From Hirundichthys speculiger (lineage: Eukaryota; Chordata; Actinopteri; Beloniformes; Exocoetidae), in the NCBI GenBank assembly GCA_018398805.1, contig JAGFBZ010000677.1, positions 1-64,000 of the forward strand: a stretch of 64,000 nt of DNA, in the 5' to 3' direction. Below, piece after piece: positions 1 through 9,751 of the stretch. Position 1 is the stretch's first letter; each line of letters starts with the position of its first letter. Under the pieces are notes generated by a model that was not told the origin of the DNA, did not search any database, and worked only from the letters and a program-made list of their open reading frames with translations. Made by a program: the position numbers and the translations under genes.

Positions 1-109
1 CTGACAACTCCTGAAAATTTAATCAAAATCCATCCCTAACTTTTTGAGTTATCTTGAACGCAGACAGACAGATAAACGCCGGCAAAAACATAACCTCCTT
101 GGTGGAGGT

Positions 110-430
110 AAAAATTGTTTGTTTACCTGGTTGCTGGGTTACGCTCATACAGACAAGGGGCCCTCCTAGCCAATGGGATGCCAGGAAGATGCTAAGCGAT
201 AGCCAATGGCAGAGCAGCTCGGACGCACCGCTTTCAAACCGAGATACAGAGCCGACAGCTATGTTAACGTTCAGTAAACTCTGGGAGCTGCGAGTAGCAG
301 CACTACTGGATTTCTGCCTTTCGCATCCTGAAATTTCTTTCGTAACTAGAGGCAATATTTTCCCGTTGAGGCGTTTCGTAACCTGAAAATTTCGTATGTA
401 GAGACGTTCGTAAGTAGAGGTACCACTGTA
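110..430 (-). mobile_element. Tc1/mariner-like element fragment, terminal part
   Basis: Positions about 340-430 read, on the minus strand, as a terminal sequence beginning TACAGTGGTACCTCTACTTA and continuing with 'cgaacgtctctacatacga'-type sequence. I recognise this as the end of a common vertebrate Tc1/mariner-type repeat with a TA target. The other end is not clear, so the left boundary is approximate. It lies in the last intron of ptprz1. Confidence 0.5.
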
Positions 431-645
431 TATGAAATGTCAGAATAGGTCATTTTTTTGACGACACCCCAGTTGAGAAAGGCTGCTCTAGTTTATCATA
501 ACTTCAGTTTGATTAGAGCATGCATTCCTAAAGGGTAAACTCTGAACAGTTTAATAATGAAGGTGATTCCTGCTGAGTCAGATCAAATGGCGGCTGCAGG
601 ATTGGCTCCGCCCCTGATGAACCGACGCTCTGCTCTGGTTTCCAG

Positions 646-789
646 GACCACTACCAGTTCCTGTACAAAGCCATGCTGAGCCTCGTCGGGACGCGAGAAG
701 ACGAGAAGACCTACCGGTCCTCCGACAACAACGGAACCATCGTCGTGGGAACCGCCGGCACCACCGAGAGCCTCGAGTCCCTGGTGTAA
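646..789 (+). CDS. ptprz1: PTPRZ1 (receptor tyrosine phosphatase zeta), last coding exon
   Basis: This is the 3'-terminal coding exon of a receptor-type tyrosine phosphatase of neural and glial cells. The acceptor is 'tggtttccag' and the frame opens with [18 protein letters not shown] and runs 47 codons to TAA. It closes with TESLESLV. The human PTPRZ1 tail has the same layout (EQYQFLYKVILSLV near the exon start, AESLESLV at the end). The final S-L-V is a class I PDZ ligand that in the mammalian protein binds PSD-95-type scaffolds. The phosphatase domains and ectodomain lie upstream, outside the window. The variable middle (about residues 18-39 of the exon) is poorly conserved, as expected. 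Synteny with AASS and FEZF1 supports the call. Confidence 0.93.
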   Translation, partial: DHYQFLYKAMLSLVGTREDEKTYRSSDNNGTIVVGTAGTTESLESLV

Positions 790-1740
790 CCGCCCGCATG
801 AGCACACTGGACTGGACTCCTCCCCCGCTGCCAGACTTGCATTTACGCCGCTCAGCGGTGACCCCCGGTGGTCCCGGCGAGACCGGCACGTCCTCGCAGA
901 GTTACTCTCCTTTTCCTGGTTTTGAACTGTATGGTTTAAAAAAAAAAAAAAGTGTGCCTTTTTGTATCCCTCTTCCTGTTCTTCTAACTTTGATATGAGC
1001 TGTAGATTAACTGTCCGGTGTTTTTAATGCTCTACTGCCCTGAGACATTTCACTTAATTAACTCTTCCTAAACTTTTGTATTTATTGGCCCTGAGCCAAA
1101 CTGGGGGGGAAAAAAAAGGGAAAAAGCTGCGTCTTTTACACGAAATGATATTTTGTTAGTTTGTCTTTTCTAGAGCTTTTGCACTGAACTTGCTTTGTAA
1201 AAACCACTGCGAACGTAGCAGCAGTGCGTTAATGAAGTCGGCTATAAAATAAGGGTGTGGAATATTAAAATAATGATAATCTAATGTAAATAATAATATG
1301 GTAATCACCATGATGGACCAAATTTCTATTTATACTTTTAGATTTTTATATTTTACCATTTTTAGTGCATAAAATGATTTGATTCTAAATGCTTAGCCGG
1401 AGGACATTAATGCTTTTATACTGTTTTGTAACAGACTAAATGTGATGCATGGGGGTACTGACACGTTTGTTAGCTGGCTGTGGAACACAGCTGGATCATT
1501 AGTTAGGGGATTAAACCGGAAAAAGAGCACCGAACAGAGCCTGGTGTTTTGTTGCCGTTTTAGAGAGTTGCAGCTCAACTGGTCCAAAGATCCGAAGAGG
1601 GTTGCGGCCTCGACATTTGACGTCATGTCCACTCTTTGCAGACGCCGCACTCAAAAGCCGTAGGTCCCCGTGGAGCGCCGCCCTGCATGTTTAAGGTCCA
1701 ACAGTCCTGATTCTAATAAACGGATCCTGAAGGGACACGA
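790..1740 (+). other. ptprz1: ptprz1 3' untranslated region (inferred)
   Basis: Non-coding, moderately AT-rich sequence directly after the ptprz1 stop codon, with short A-runs near 938 and 1110. The first convincing polyadenylation hexamer is at 1715-1720, so the transcript probably ends near 1740. The extent is inferred from that signal only. Confidence 0.55.
1715..1720 (+). terminator. ptprz1: polyadenylation signal AATAAA of ptprz1
   Basis: A canonical AATAAA sits about 925 bp after the ptprz1 stop codon in otherwise unique sequence. It is the best candidate for the transcript end. Usage is not proven. Confidence 0.5.
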
Positions 1741-2410
1741 GTGAGCTTGAAGTGAAACCTCCAGGTGTTTGGTTTTTTTATCGTAGCTACAGGTTCAGCA
1801 GTTTGTGTTGGCTGCTTTAGTAAAACCAACTTGTGAGTGACCAGCAGACTTCAAATACCTCCTCAATATTTCACTGAGACTGATTTGCATCAGTGTGTTT
1901 CCTGGTGGACTCGTCCTGCAGCGTGCCATCGACTCCAAGTCCTCTTAGACTTTGTCAGACTACGTCACCTTCAAGTCATCCTTTGACACGATGCGATATT
2001 CATGAAGGAACCAAGGACTGCACTCTGGTCAGTAAGACACGGCATCGACACCTGATTTGATCCTTACCATCGCCGTCACTTGGTACGACAAACGTCTAGA
2101 CCAACGGAGTGTTTAGCGAAACGGTCTGAGCTTTGCTTTAAGCTGCTCTTACTTGTAAATGAGCTCCAGAAATGTCCTGAAAAAAACTCACATCACCTTT
2201 GTCAGTAACAAAACAAAAAAAAAACGACATTAGATGTATTTCCTCTGGTTGTGCGGCAGATGTTGGTGTTTTTGGGTTCAGCATTGCAGAACTCTTGGGC
2301 TTCACCAACGACATCACTGGTGGGACCAGGACATGTGGATGTGCTTCACAAGATCTGGCAGAGACGGCTGGTTTCATTTCAGATGAAAGAGTAACCTGCA
2401 GTAGCAGAGA
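1741..2410. other. Intergenic sequence, nothing recognised
   Basis: Between the ptprz1 poly(A) signal and the minisatellite there is mixed-composition DNA with no convincing exon, RNA gene or transposon terminus. Confidence 0.5.
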
Positions 2411-3074
2411 GCTCCTACCCTGGTCATACCCTAGTCGCACTCTAGTCCTACCCTGGTCATACCCTAGTCATACCCTAGTCACACTCTAGTCCTACCCTGG
2501 TCGCACTCTAGTCCTATCCTGGTCCTACACTAGTCCTATCTTGGTCGTACCCTAGTCGCACTCTAGTCCTACCCTGGTCATACCCTAGTCATACCCTAGT
2601 CACACTCTAGTCCTACCCTGGTCGCACTCTAGTCCTATCCTGGTCCTACACTAGTCCTATCTTGGTCGTACCCTAGTCGCACTCTAGTCCTATCCTGGTC
2701 CTACACTAGTCCTATCTTGGTCCTACCCTGGTCGCACTCTAGTCCTATCCTGGTCCTACGCTAGTCCTACCCTAGTCGCACTCTAGTCGCACTCTATTCC
2801 TACCCTAGTCGCACTCTATTCCTACCCTGGTGGCACTCTAGTCCTACCCTGGTCGCACTCTAGTCCTACCCTGGTCGCACTCTATTCCTACCCTGGTGGC
2901 ACTCTAGTCCTACCCTGGTCGCACTCTAGTCCTACCCTAGTCGCACCCTAGTCGTACCCTTGTCGCACCCTTGTCGCACTCTAGGCCTACCGTAGTCACA
3001 CCCTAGTCCTACCCTAGTCGCATCCTTGTCCTACCCTAGTCGCACCCTGGTCATACCCTAGTCGCACCCTGGTC
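2411..3074. repeat. 11-bp minisatellite, left block
   Basis: A tandem array of an 11-bp unit of the form CTRGTCNYACY (ctagtcctacc, ctggtcgcact and variants), roughly 60 units in this block. Higher-order patterns of 22-150 bp recur within it. The array continues at 3541-3715 after an inserted element. Confidence 0.93.
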
Positions 3075-3540
3075 CAGGGGCAGTTCTAGACCAATTTCAC
3101 TGAGGGGGCCTGGCTGGGGCCAGGGGTTTTGATAGAGGGGCACATTAAACCTGCGGCAAATCTTATTTGACTTTTTATTTTCATAAAACTTGTTGAACCA
3201 TTGTAGTCATTATGTTACAGTTATGATGAAAAACAGTTTAATTGTCACAGTATTACTGAATTAAGTGCTGATAAGAGACAGTGTACCTTGACAGTGTAAG
3301 ATCGTTCGTCGTTGTGGTAATTTTTGCACTGCTTCATATGTTCGCGCTGGTTTTTTTCAGTGGTGCAGTGCACTTAAGGGTCCGACTAGAATGTTAAGCC
3401 ACGCACTTTAGTTCCACCTTCGACGTCGGTGACTCGGCGCTACTGTATAATCTACGTTCGGAGAGGGGGCCACAGGGGGGTCCGGAATCAGTGCTACAGG
3501 GGCACTGGCCCCTGTTGGCCCCTCCCCAGAACCGCCACAG
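3075..3540. mobile_element. Short hAT-type element inserted in the minisatellite
   Basis: A 466-bp non-repetitive block interrupts the minisatellite. It starts CAGGGGCAGTTCTAGACC and ends GTTCTGGGGAGG-like in reverse (…ccagaaccgccacag), giving imperfect inverted termini. The octamer ccctggtc is on both sides, consistent with an 8-bp target duplication, although the same octamer also occurs in the array itself. There is no coding capacity. Confidence 0.7.
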
Positions 3541-3715
3541 CCCTGGTCGTACTCTAGTCGCACACTGGTCGTACCCTAGCTGCACCCTAGTCCTACGCTA
3601 GTTGTACCCTAGTGCTACCCTTGTCCTACACCTGTTGTACCCTAGTCCTACCCTAGTAGCACCCTACTCGTACCCTAGTCATACCCTCATCATATCCTAG
3701 TCCTATCCTAGTCGT
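3541..3715. repeat. 11-bp minisatellite, right block
   Basis: Continuation of the 2411-3074 array, with more diverged units (ctagtcgtacc, ctagtcctatc). Confidence 0.88.
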
Positions 3716-4659
3716 ACGAGCGAATGAGAGGAACGAGGTCACAGGACATGATGTCCTTCAGCGGCTGCAGCAGAGAGGTGTGAACGAAGATCTCCTAACT
3801 CCATTTCTAATGAAGACGTTGTCCCGTTGGACCTGTGGATTATGCGTCTCCCCTTCACGGAGACGTGCTTTAATCCCTGCTCTGAACTGGTTATTCCAGT
3901 TGATTTCTCATGTGTTAATCCGGGCTAAGACACTGCAAGAAATGCGTCTTTTCAGGGCAGAAAATGGGTCAAGTGTCCAGACGTCGTCTTGACCTGCTGC
4001 CGTTGCCTCAACTTCATTTGCATTTTTGACTTTTCATAATTACTTGCCCAATTATCCCCTGCTTGGTGGCCTAGTTTGCCTGGCTGCCCCCAAATGAAGC
4101 AGAAACGCTGATTGTCTTTTTTTTTTTTTAAACACCAGCTGAGCTGGTGACTGGGAAAGTGTTTTCAGTTATATGGAGCAGTCCTGTGTTTAATTTCTTT
4201 TTTTATATTAGAATTTTGTTAATCCTATTGTAAAACAGCTCAAACGTTTTTACATGATTCCTTTGGTCAAACCAAGCTGCAGACGTTTGGATCGATGTGC
4301 CACCGTAGTTTCCTTCAGACAGTCAAGATTCATTCATCACTTTTGGTTTTTCTGTACTCAGAGGAGAAAAAGGTGATGGACAAACAAAACATGTACATAT
4401 ATTTATATTTCTGCTGGATTGGACTGAGCTACACGGCAGGAAGTGTGAGAAGCAACCTGACAAACACACACAGACCACAAAGATCAAAGTAGCTGAGAAA
4501 ATCTACAGAGCATCTGAGCTGAAAGCCTCAGCAGATGAGTTTTTACTAACTGAGCAAAGAAGTTCTATCGGACCTCAAACATTTTCATTTTCCAGTCACG
4601 GTTCGTTGGAGGAAGAAAAACTGTTGTGAAAGCAGCAGTCCATTCTGTAAAAACCTTCA
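3716..4659. other. Intergenic sequence, nothing recognised
   Basis: No exon-like reading, RNA gene or repeat terminus was found. The stretch is mixed to AT-rich, with a T-run near 4120. Confidence 0.5.
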
Positions 4660-4667
4660 CAGCAAAC

Positions 4668-5706
4668 TAGGGGTGCACGATAACTATCGGACCGATAACA
4701 GGAAATTATGACGTCATCCCGATAAGTCTGATATCACCACAAATAACTTATATTTTTGTCAACACAGCAGTGTCTCGCTCCCTCTGAGTCTTAAATAACC
4801 ATCAGTGAATGTTATATTCAAGTAACTTCGGCATAATCAGAAAAACGATTTCTCAATCAGGAAAATCAAGAATACCCCCTCATGCCAGAAAACAACTCGT
4901 TAACTCGGTCATAATTTTAGTAGTTGTTGACTTGAATTGATATTCGCAGTATTTTCCCACGTTACGCATATAAAAGAAAAAAAAATAGAAAAGGCTGAAT
5001 GTACAACTAGCAAACGACGAAACGCGGAATTTACGTTACACCTTGAATGTAGCCTGCAGCACAGCGTACTGATCACAACAAACATGGCGGCGTGGAACTT
5101 TGTTAAAGTTTCAGAAGAAGATAGTTTGGTGGTTATTTGTGACGAATCCTCCGAGTGAATTCTACGAGGAGGGAAGCACAAGCTTTAATACGTAAAACCT
5201 GATCAGCCACCTACAACATAACAATCACTTCCATGGAGTTTTGAAATCGCGCTAATGCGAGCTAATGCTAACTTGCGCAAGCCAGCAGCAGTCTCCCCTC
5301 TCCCTCATCTAAAGCTTCCATGAGATAAAAAAAATTTAAAAAAATCACTGAACCTCATTTACTTTAATTAAAGGTATTAATTTAAATGGAACCACAAGCC
5401 AAAATCCTTTAAATGTTAATCCTTTTCAGTTTGTAATTCTGATGCATGTATTTCCATCAGTTCAAGGAGCCTTTATATCAGTCAGTAATGCAGCTATTTA
5501 AGTTAATGTGAGATATCAAATAGGTTTGTTTGATAGATTTATGAAAATGTTTGAGAGGCTTGACAATAGTTTTTCACTGGAAAAAATAAATATCTGTTCA
5601 TTTAAAGAGTCCAAACTATTTTTGATTTTGTTCATAGTATTAATGTAATGATCTTAGGTATATGTGTGTGTTATCAGTTATCGGTATCGGTTATCGTGCA
5701 TCCCTA
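4668..5706 (+). mobile_element. hAT MITE family A, copy 1 (BED-finger remnant)
   Basis: A 1039-bp element with inverted termini TAGGGGTGCACGATAAC and GTTATCGTGCATCCCTA. The flanks carry an exact 8-bp duplication cagcaaac (4660-4667 and 5707-5714), which marks the hAT superfamily. The middle keeps a decayed BED zinc-finger reading: [18 protein letters not shown] followed, in another frame, by [16 protein letters not shown]. No transposase catalytic core is present, so it is non-autonomous. Confidence 0.93.
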
Positions 5707-5714
5707 CAGCAAAC

Positions 5715-5927
5715 ACAAGAAGGATGAAAACTGAACAAGCGCTTAGTTCCAACTTCAGTCACAGACAGGAAACAGATTTAAAGAGATTTAACAGGAAAAA
5801 TACATTTATTCAAAATCAAAAACACACTGGAAACACTTCTACAAATGATTTTTGTTTTTATTATTCTGAACATCAGCTCAGACGGAGACGACAATAAAAG
5901 TGGGTTCATGTTGGAGGTTCCAACCTG
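5715..5927. other. Intergenic sequence, nothing recognised
   Basis: Short unique stretch between MITE copy 1 and the palindromic tandem repeat. Confidence 0.4.
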
Positions 5928-6028
5928 GATATACTGGTAGTGATGTCACTACCAGTATATCTGTAGTATATACTGGTAGTGATGTCACTACCAGTATATC
6001 TGTAGTATATACTGGTAGTGATGTCACA
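5928..6028. repeat. 39-bp palindromic tandem repeat
   Basis: About two and a half copies of a 39-bp unit. Each unit holds a near-perfect palindrome (arms gatatactggtagtga and tcactaccagtatatc around TG). The first palindrome spans 5928-5961, and the third copy has lost its right arm. The centre reads TGATGTCA, close to a CRE half-site pair. It can form a hairpin or cruciform. Confidence 0.9.
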
Positions 6029-6195
6029 ACCAACCACCTGTCCTTTAAAGCTCCATACGTGTGCGTCTACGCAGGACACAGATAAAAATACAACCGTCTG
6101 ACTTCTGACCGAGCGTTTGAAGCAGCGCCGTGTCAAACCCTCTCCATCCTCCTCTCAGTCACGTTTCTTTCATCAAACTGAGATGGTTGAGGACT

Positions 6196-7102
6196 TTTAT
6201 TTGTGCAGCTCAGGTGTTTGGATCGAACCTGCTTGAGTGCAGCCGTCCGCCTGGCGTTAAAGCGTTAATTCATCAGGTAAGGCTGATGGCGGCGGTTCAG
6301 GTTGGATCCATGGATGTACAGAAGACGCGTCCAGCTGCTCTCCGTCCCGGTGGACCGGCGTCCCGCCAGGAGCTCTGCAGACGTGCATCAGTCTTCTGGG
6401 CCACCGGGGAGGCTGTGGACTCGGACCACCGGCGGCTGCTTCACGGTCCGCCAACACCCTGGAGCAGGTTCAGGACTGGACGAAGCTCTGATCCTGGACC
6501 AGCGTCCTCCTCCTTTACTCCGCTGGGGAGCACGTCCCGTTTTTGCTGCCCGAGGCGCTGCGGAGCTTCGGCCTCAAATCCCCGTCACGCCCGGTCTCTC
6601 CAGCCGGTTTGATCCGGCTCGTGGGATGATGATTGTGTTCTTTTTTTTAATGCTTTGTTTCAGACGGCGTTTTTAAACATTTTCAGAGCAGAAGATCCCT
6701 CTGAAACGTCCAGTAGCGTCGATGATTTCAGTCAAGCACAGATGAGAATCAAACCAACATCATCATCATGAGCTGCTGTATCAAACTGTCAACCTGAAGC
6801 TAACTTCACAGATTCACATATTTGTCCTGTTTAACCTTCTCCTGCTGTCAGACGTCTCCCTGTTCAATCCTTAATCCATTTCACATTTTCATTAAAAGTA
6901 TAGCAGAATTATTCATCCTCTCAGCAAAGCAAATAAATACAAAAAAAAAAAAAAAGATTTCAAACCTAAACTAACAGCTAATGGCTTAGCTTGAGCGTAT
7001 GAAAAGCTTTAAGATAAAGTCGGTGAAAAAGAATTTAACAGTGTGTGGATTCGATCCACCTTCAGAGTTTCTGCGACGTATCTCAGCACCAAAGGCTCGG
7101 CT
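6196..7102 (-). other. aass: aass 3' untranslated region (inferred)
   Basis: Sequence downstream of the aass stop codon on the minus strand. An AATAAA on the minus strand at 6196-6201 is the first candidate poly(A) signal. The block 6260-6600 is GC-rich and open in several frames, but I see no homology there. Confidence 0.4.
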
Positions 7103-7221
7103 CTACTCCTGCACGGTGCTCTTCGACATGATGTGCAGCCCCTCCTCCTTCAGGCGGGCCAGCGCCGGCCCGTAGATCTCCTTCGTCATCGGAACCACCA
7201 GGCCCTTTGTGCTGATGTCAC
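7103..7221 (-). CDS. aass: aass coding exon 23 (last)
   Basis: Starts at acceptor 'ctctcctcag', completes a Gly codon, reads [18 protein letters not shown] and ends MSKSTVQE then TAG (7103-7105). The human end reads FSKEIYGP…TTQSTIKP. Length 119 nt fits the phase-1 junction from exon 22. Confidence 0.95.
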
Positions 7222-7310
7222 CTGAGGAGAGCAGACAGACACCTGAGTTCAACGGCGTCAGCGTCGAGGAATGCAACGGCGAGTTCAGATGATGATACAA
7301 GAGATGGGAT

Positions 7311-7350
<40 letters not shown>

Positions 7351-9717
7351 CGTGCTTTTTTGCCGTGCTAGAATAAAGTGTAATTGCACATATACTACAG
7401 TAGGGGGCAGTGGCGCTCTCATTGTCACAGTGTGCAGCAGGCAAATCTGTGTAAATTCTTTTAACTAAGAATTGTGCAAAGTAGGGGTGCATAACTATTG
7501 GCCGATAACTATCGGACCGATAACAGGAAATTATGACGTAATTCCGATAAATCCGATATCATGACGAATAGCCCCGATAACATATATATTTCTGTCAACA
7601 CAGTAGTGTCTCGCTCCCTCTGAGTCTTGAATGACCGGCAGTGAATGTTATGTTCAAGTAACGTCGGTATGATCAGAAAAACGATTTCTCAATCAGGAAA
7701 ATCAAGAATACCCCCTCATGCCAGAAAACAACTCGTTAACTCGGTCATAATTTTAGTAGTTGCTGACTTGAATTGATATTTGCAGTATTTCCTCTCATGT
7801 TACACATAAAAAAGAAAAAAATAGAAAAGGCTGAAAGAACAACTAGCAAATGAGGGAACAGAGGAATTTACGTTACACCTTGAATGCAGCATGAGCACAG
7901 CGTACTGATCACAACAAAACAAACTTCATTAAAGTTTCAGAAGAAAATTGTTTAGTGCTTTTTTGTGATGAATGCTCCAAGTGAATTCTACGAGGAGGGA
8001 AGCATAAGCTTTGATACGTTAAACCTGATCAGCCACCTACAGCATAACAATCGCTTCCATGGAGTTTTGAAATCGCGCTAACGTGAGCTAACGGAAGCTA
8101 ATGCTAACGTGTGCAAGCCAGCAGCAGTCTCCCCTCTCCTCTCCCTCATCTTTCTCATCTAAAGTTTCCATGAGATTAAAAAAAAAAAAATTTTTAAAAA
8201 TCACTGAACCTCATTTACTTTAATTAAAGGTATTAATTTAAATGGAACCACAAGTCAAAATCCTTTAAATGTTAATCTTTTTCAGTTAGTAATTCTGATG
8301 CATGTATTTCCATCAGTTCAAGGAGCCTTTATTTTTTATATCAGTCAGTAATGAACCTTATTTAAGTTAATGTGAGATATCAAATAGGTTTGTTTGATAG
8401 TTTTATGAAAATGTTTGAGAGGCTTGTCAGTAGTTTTTCAATGGAAAAAAATGTGTTCATAGTATTGATGTAATGATCTTAGGTATATGTGTGTGTTATC
8501 GGTTATCAGTTTTAAAAAACAGTTATCGTGCATCCCTAGTGCAAAGGGACGTCACTGACCGTCGAGGACCATGCGGGCAGCAATGGCTGCTGGGTATCCC
8601 ACAGTCTTGGCCATGGCGGAGAAGCCATTGGGGTCGCCGTAAACCACCAGGCTGATGTGTTTGGTCTCCAGCTCGCCAGTCGGATGTCGGATCCCCACGT
8701 CGTTCCTCATGATTATCATGTCCCGCTCATCCTTGTCTGACCACAAGAGAGAGAGGTGATTAGCTCGTGCGCGCGTCGTTGGAGCTAGCGGGAACCGCGG
8801 CGGGGGCGCTCACCGAAGGAGAGTTTGGCCTCCAGGTGCTTAGCGAGAACGGCGACGGCGCTGTCCGCGTGAGGCACGGAGGCATCGCCGAGCATCTCAA
8901 ACCTGCGTGGAGACAAACAGGAAAGAAAAAGAAGAAGAAATAAACTCCTCATAATGGAGTAACCTCTGCAAAGCCACATTAAAAGCTTTAGAGAAGACGA
9001 CAGCGCCGCTCGTCCCCGGCGGCCCACGTGTCCTTGGACGAGTCTAAAGCACATCAGCAGCTGCTTTGCTGGTGAACTGAATAAATGAACAACAAGTTCC
9101 ATCTGAGCTGCGAGCCGCTGGCTTTTTGTCCTTTAATGGCGCAGATGGAATGTTTTAAACAGTTCTCTCCCTCTGCTCAGAGTTTACATCTCAAAGCCCC
9201 CCCCCCCGCCGCCAACAACGACGGCACGCAGCCTTGATCTGAAGGGCCCATTGGAAAAGTTAATTTCAAGTGAAGACTGTGCCGCACCACTTCAGGCATC
9301 CTAGTTATTTACTGAAGCGCACTCGGGACCTGAGCAGCTCAGAAGAACTTGCTTTGGAGGACGATGGAGCGTATTAGAGCCGATAAAAGAGGGAAGGAGG
9401 AAAAAAAAAAACTGTCTGAAATCTGGACAGAGAGCTGTTGGAGGACGAAAACGGTCCCGGACGTGAAAATGAGAGGAGGCGCTGAGATGGATCCAGATGT
9501 TATCAGAGTTTCCTGTGAGCGCTAGGGATGTAATGATATGGAAAATTTGATATATCGATTATAGTGACCAAATGATCACGGTTTACGATATTATCGCGAT
9601 ATTCTTAATTGCTGTACAAATGTCCAATTAACACATACATTTAAATAATTCCACAAAATCTTGTGATTTTCTTGTCGTACTAAAACATCAGAAGTCAAAA
9701 TTTTATCAAAATGAAAC

Positions 9718-9751
<34 letters not shown>

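Noticed and set aside
2411..3715. CRISPR-like array
   Set aside because: Units are contiguous 11-mers without unique spacers, in a vertebrate sequence; it is a minisatellite.
6130..6676. Overlapping open frames of 124-160 codons
   Set aside because: GC-rich stretch in the probable aass 3' UTR with no conserved motif or splice structure.
7103..7492. 129-codon frame including a proline run
   Set aside because: Only its last 39 codons are the aass exon 23. The proline run is intronic C40, excluded by the clear splice acceptor at 7222-7223.
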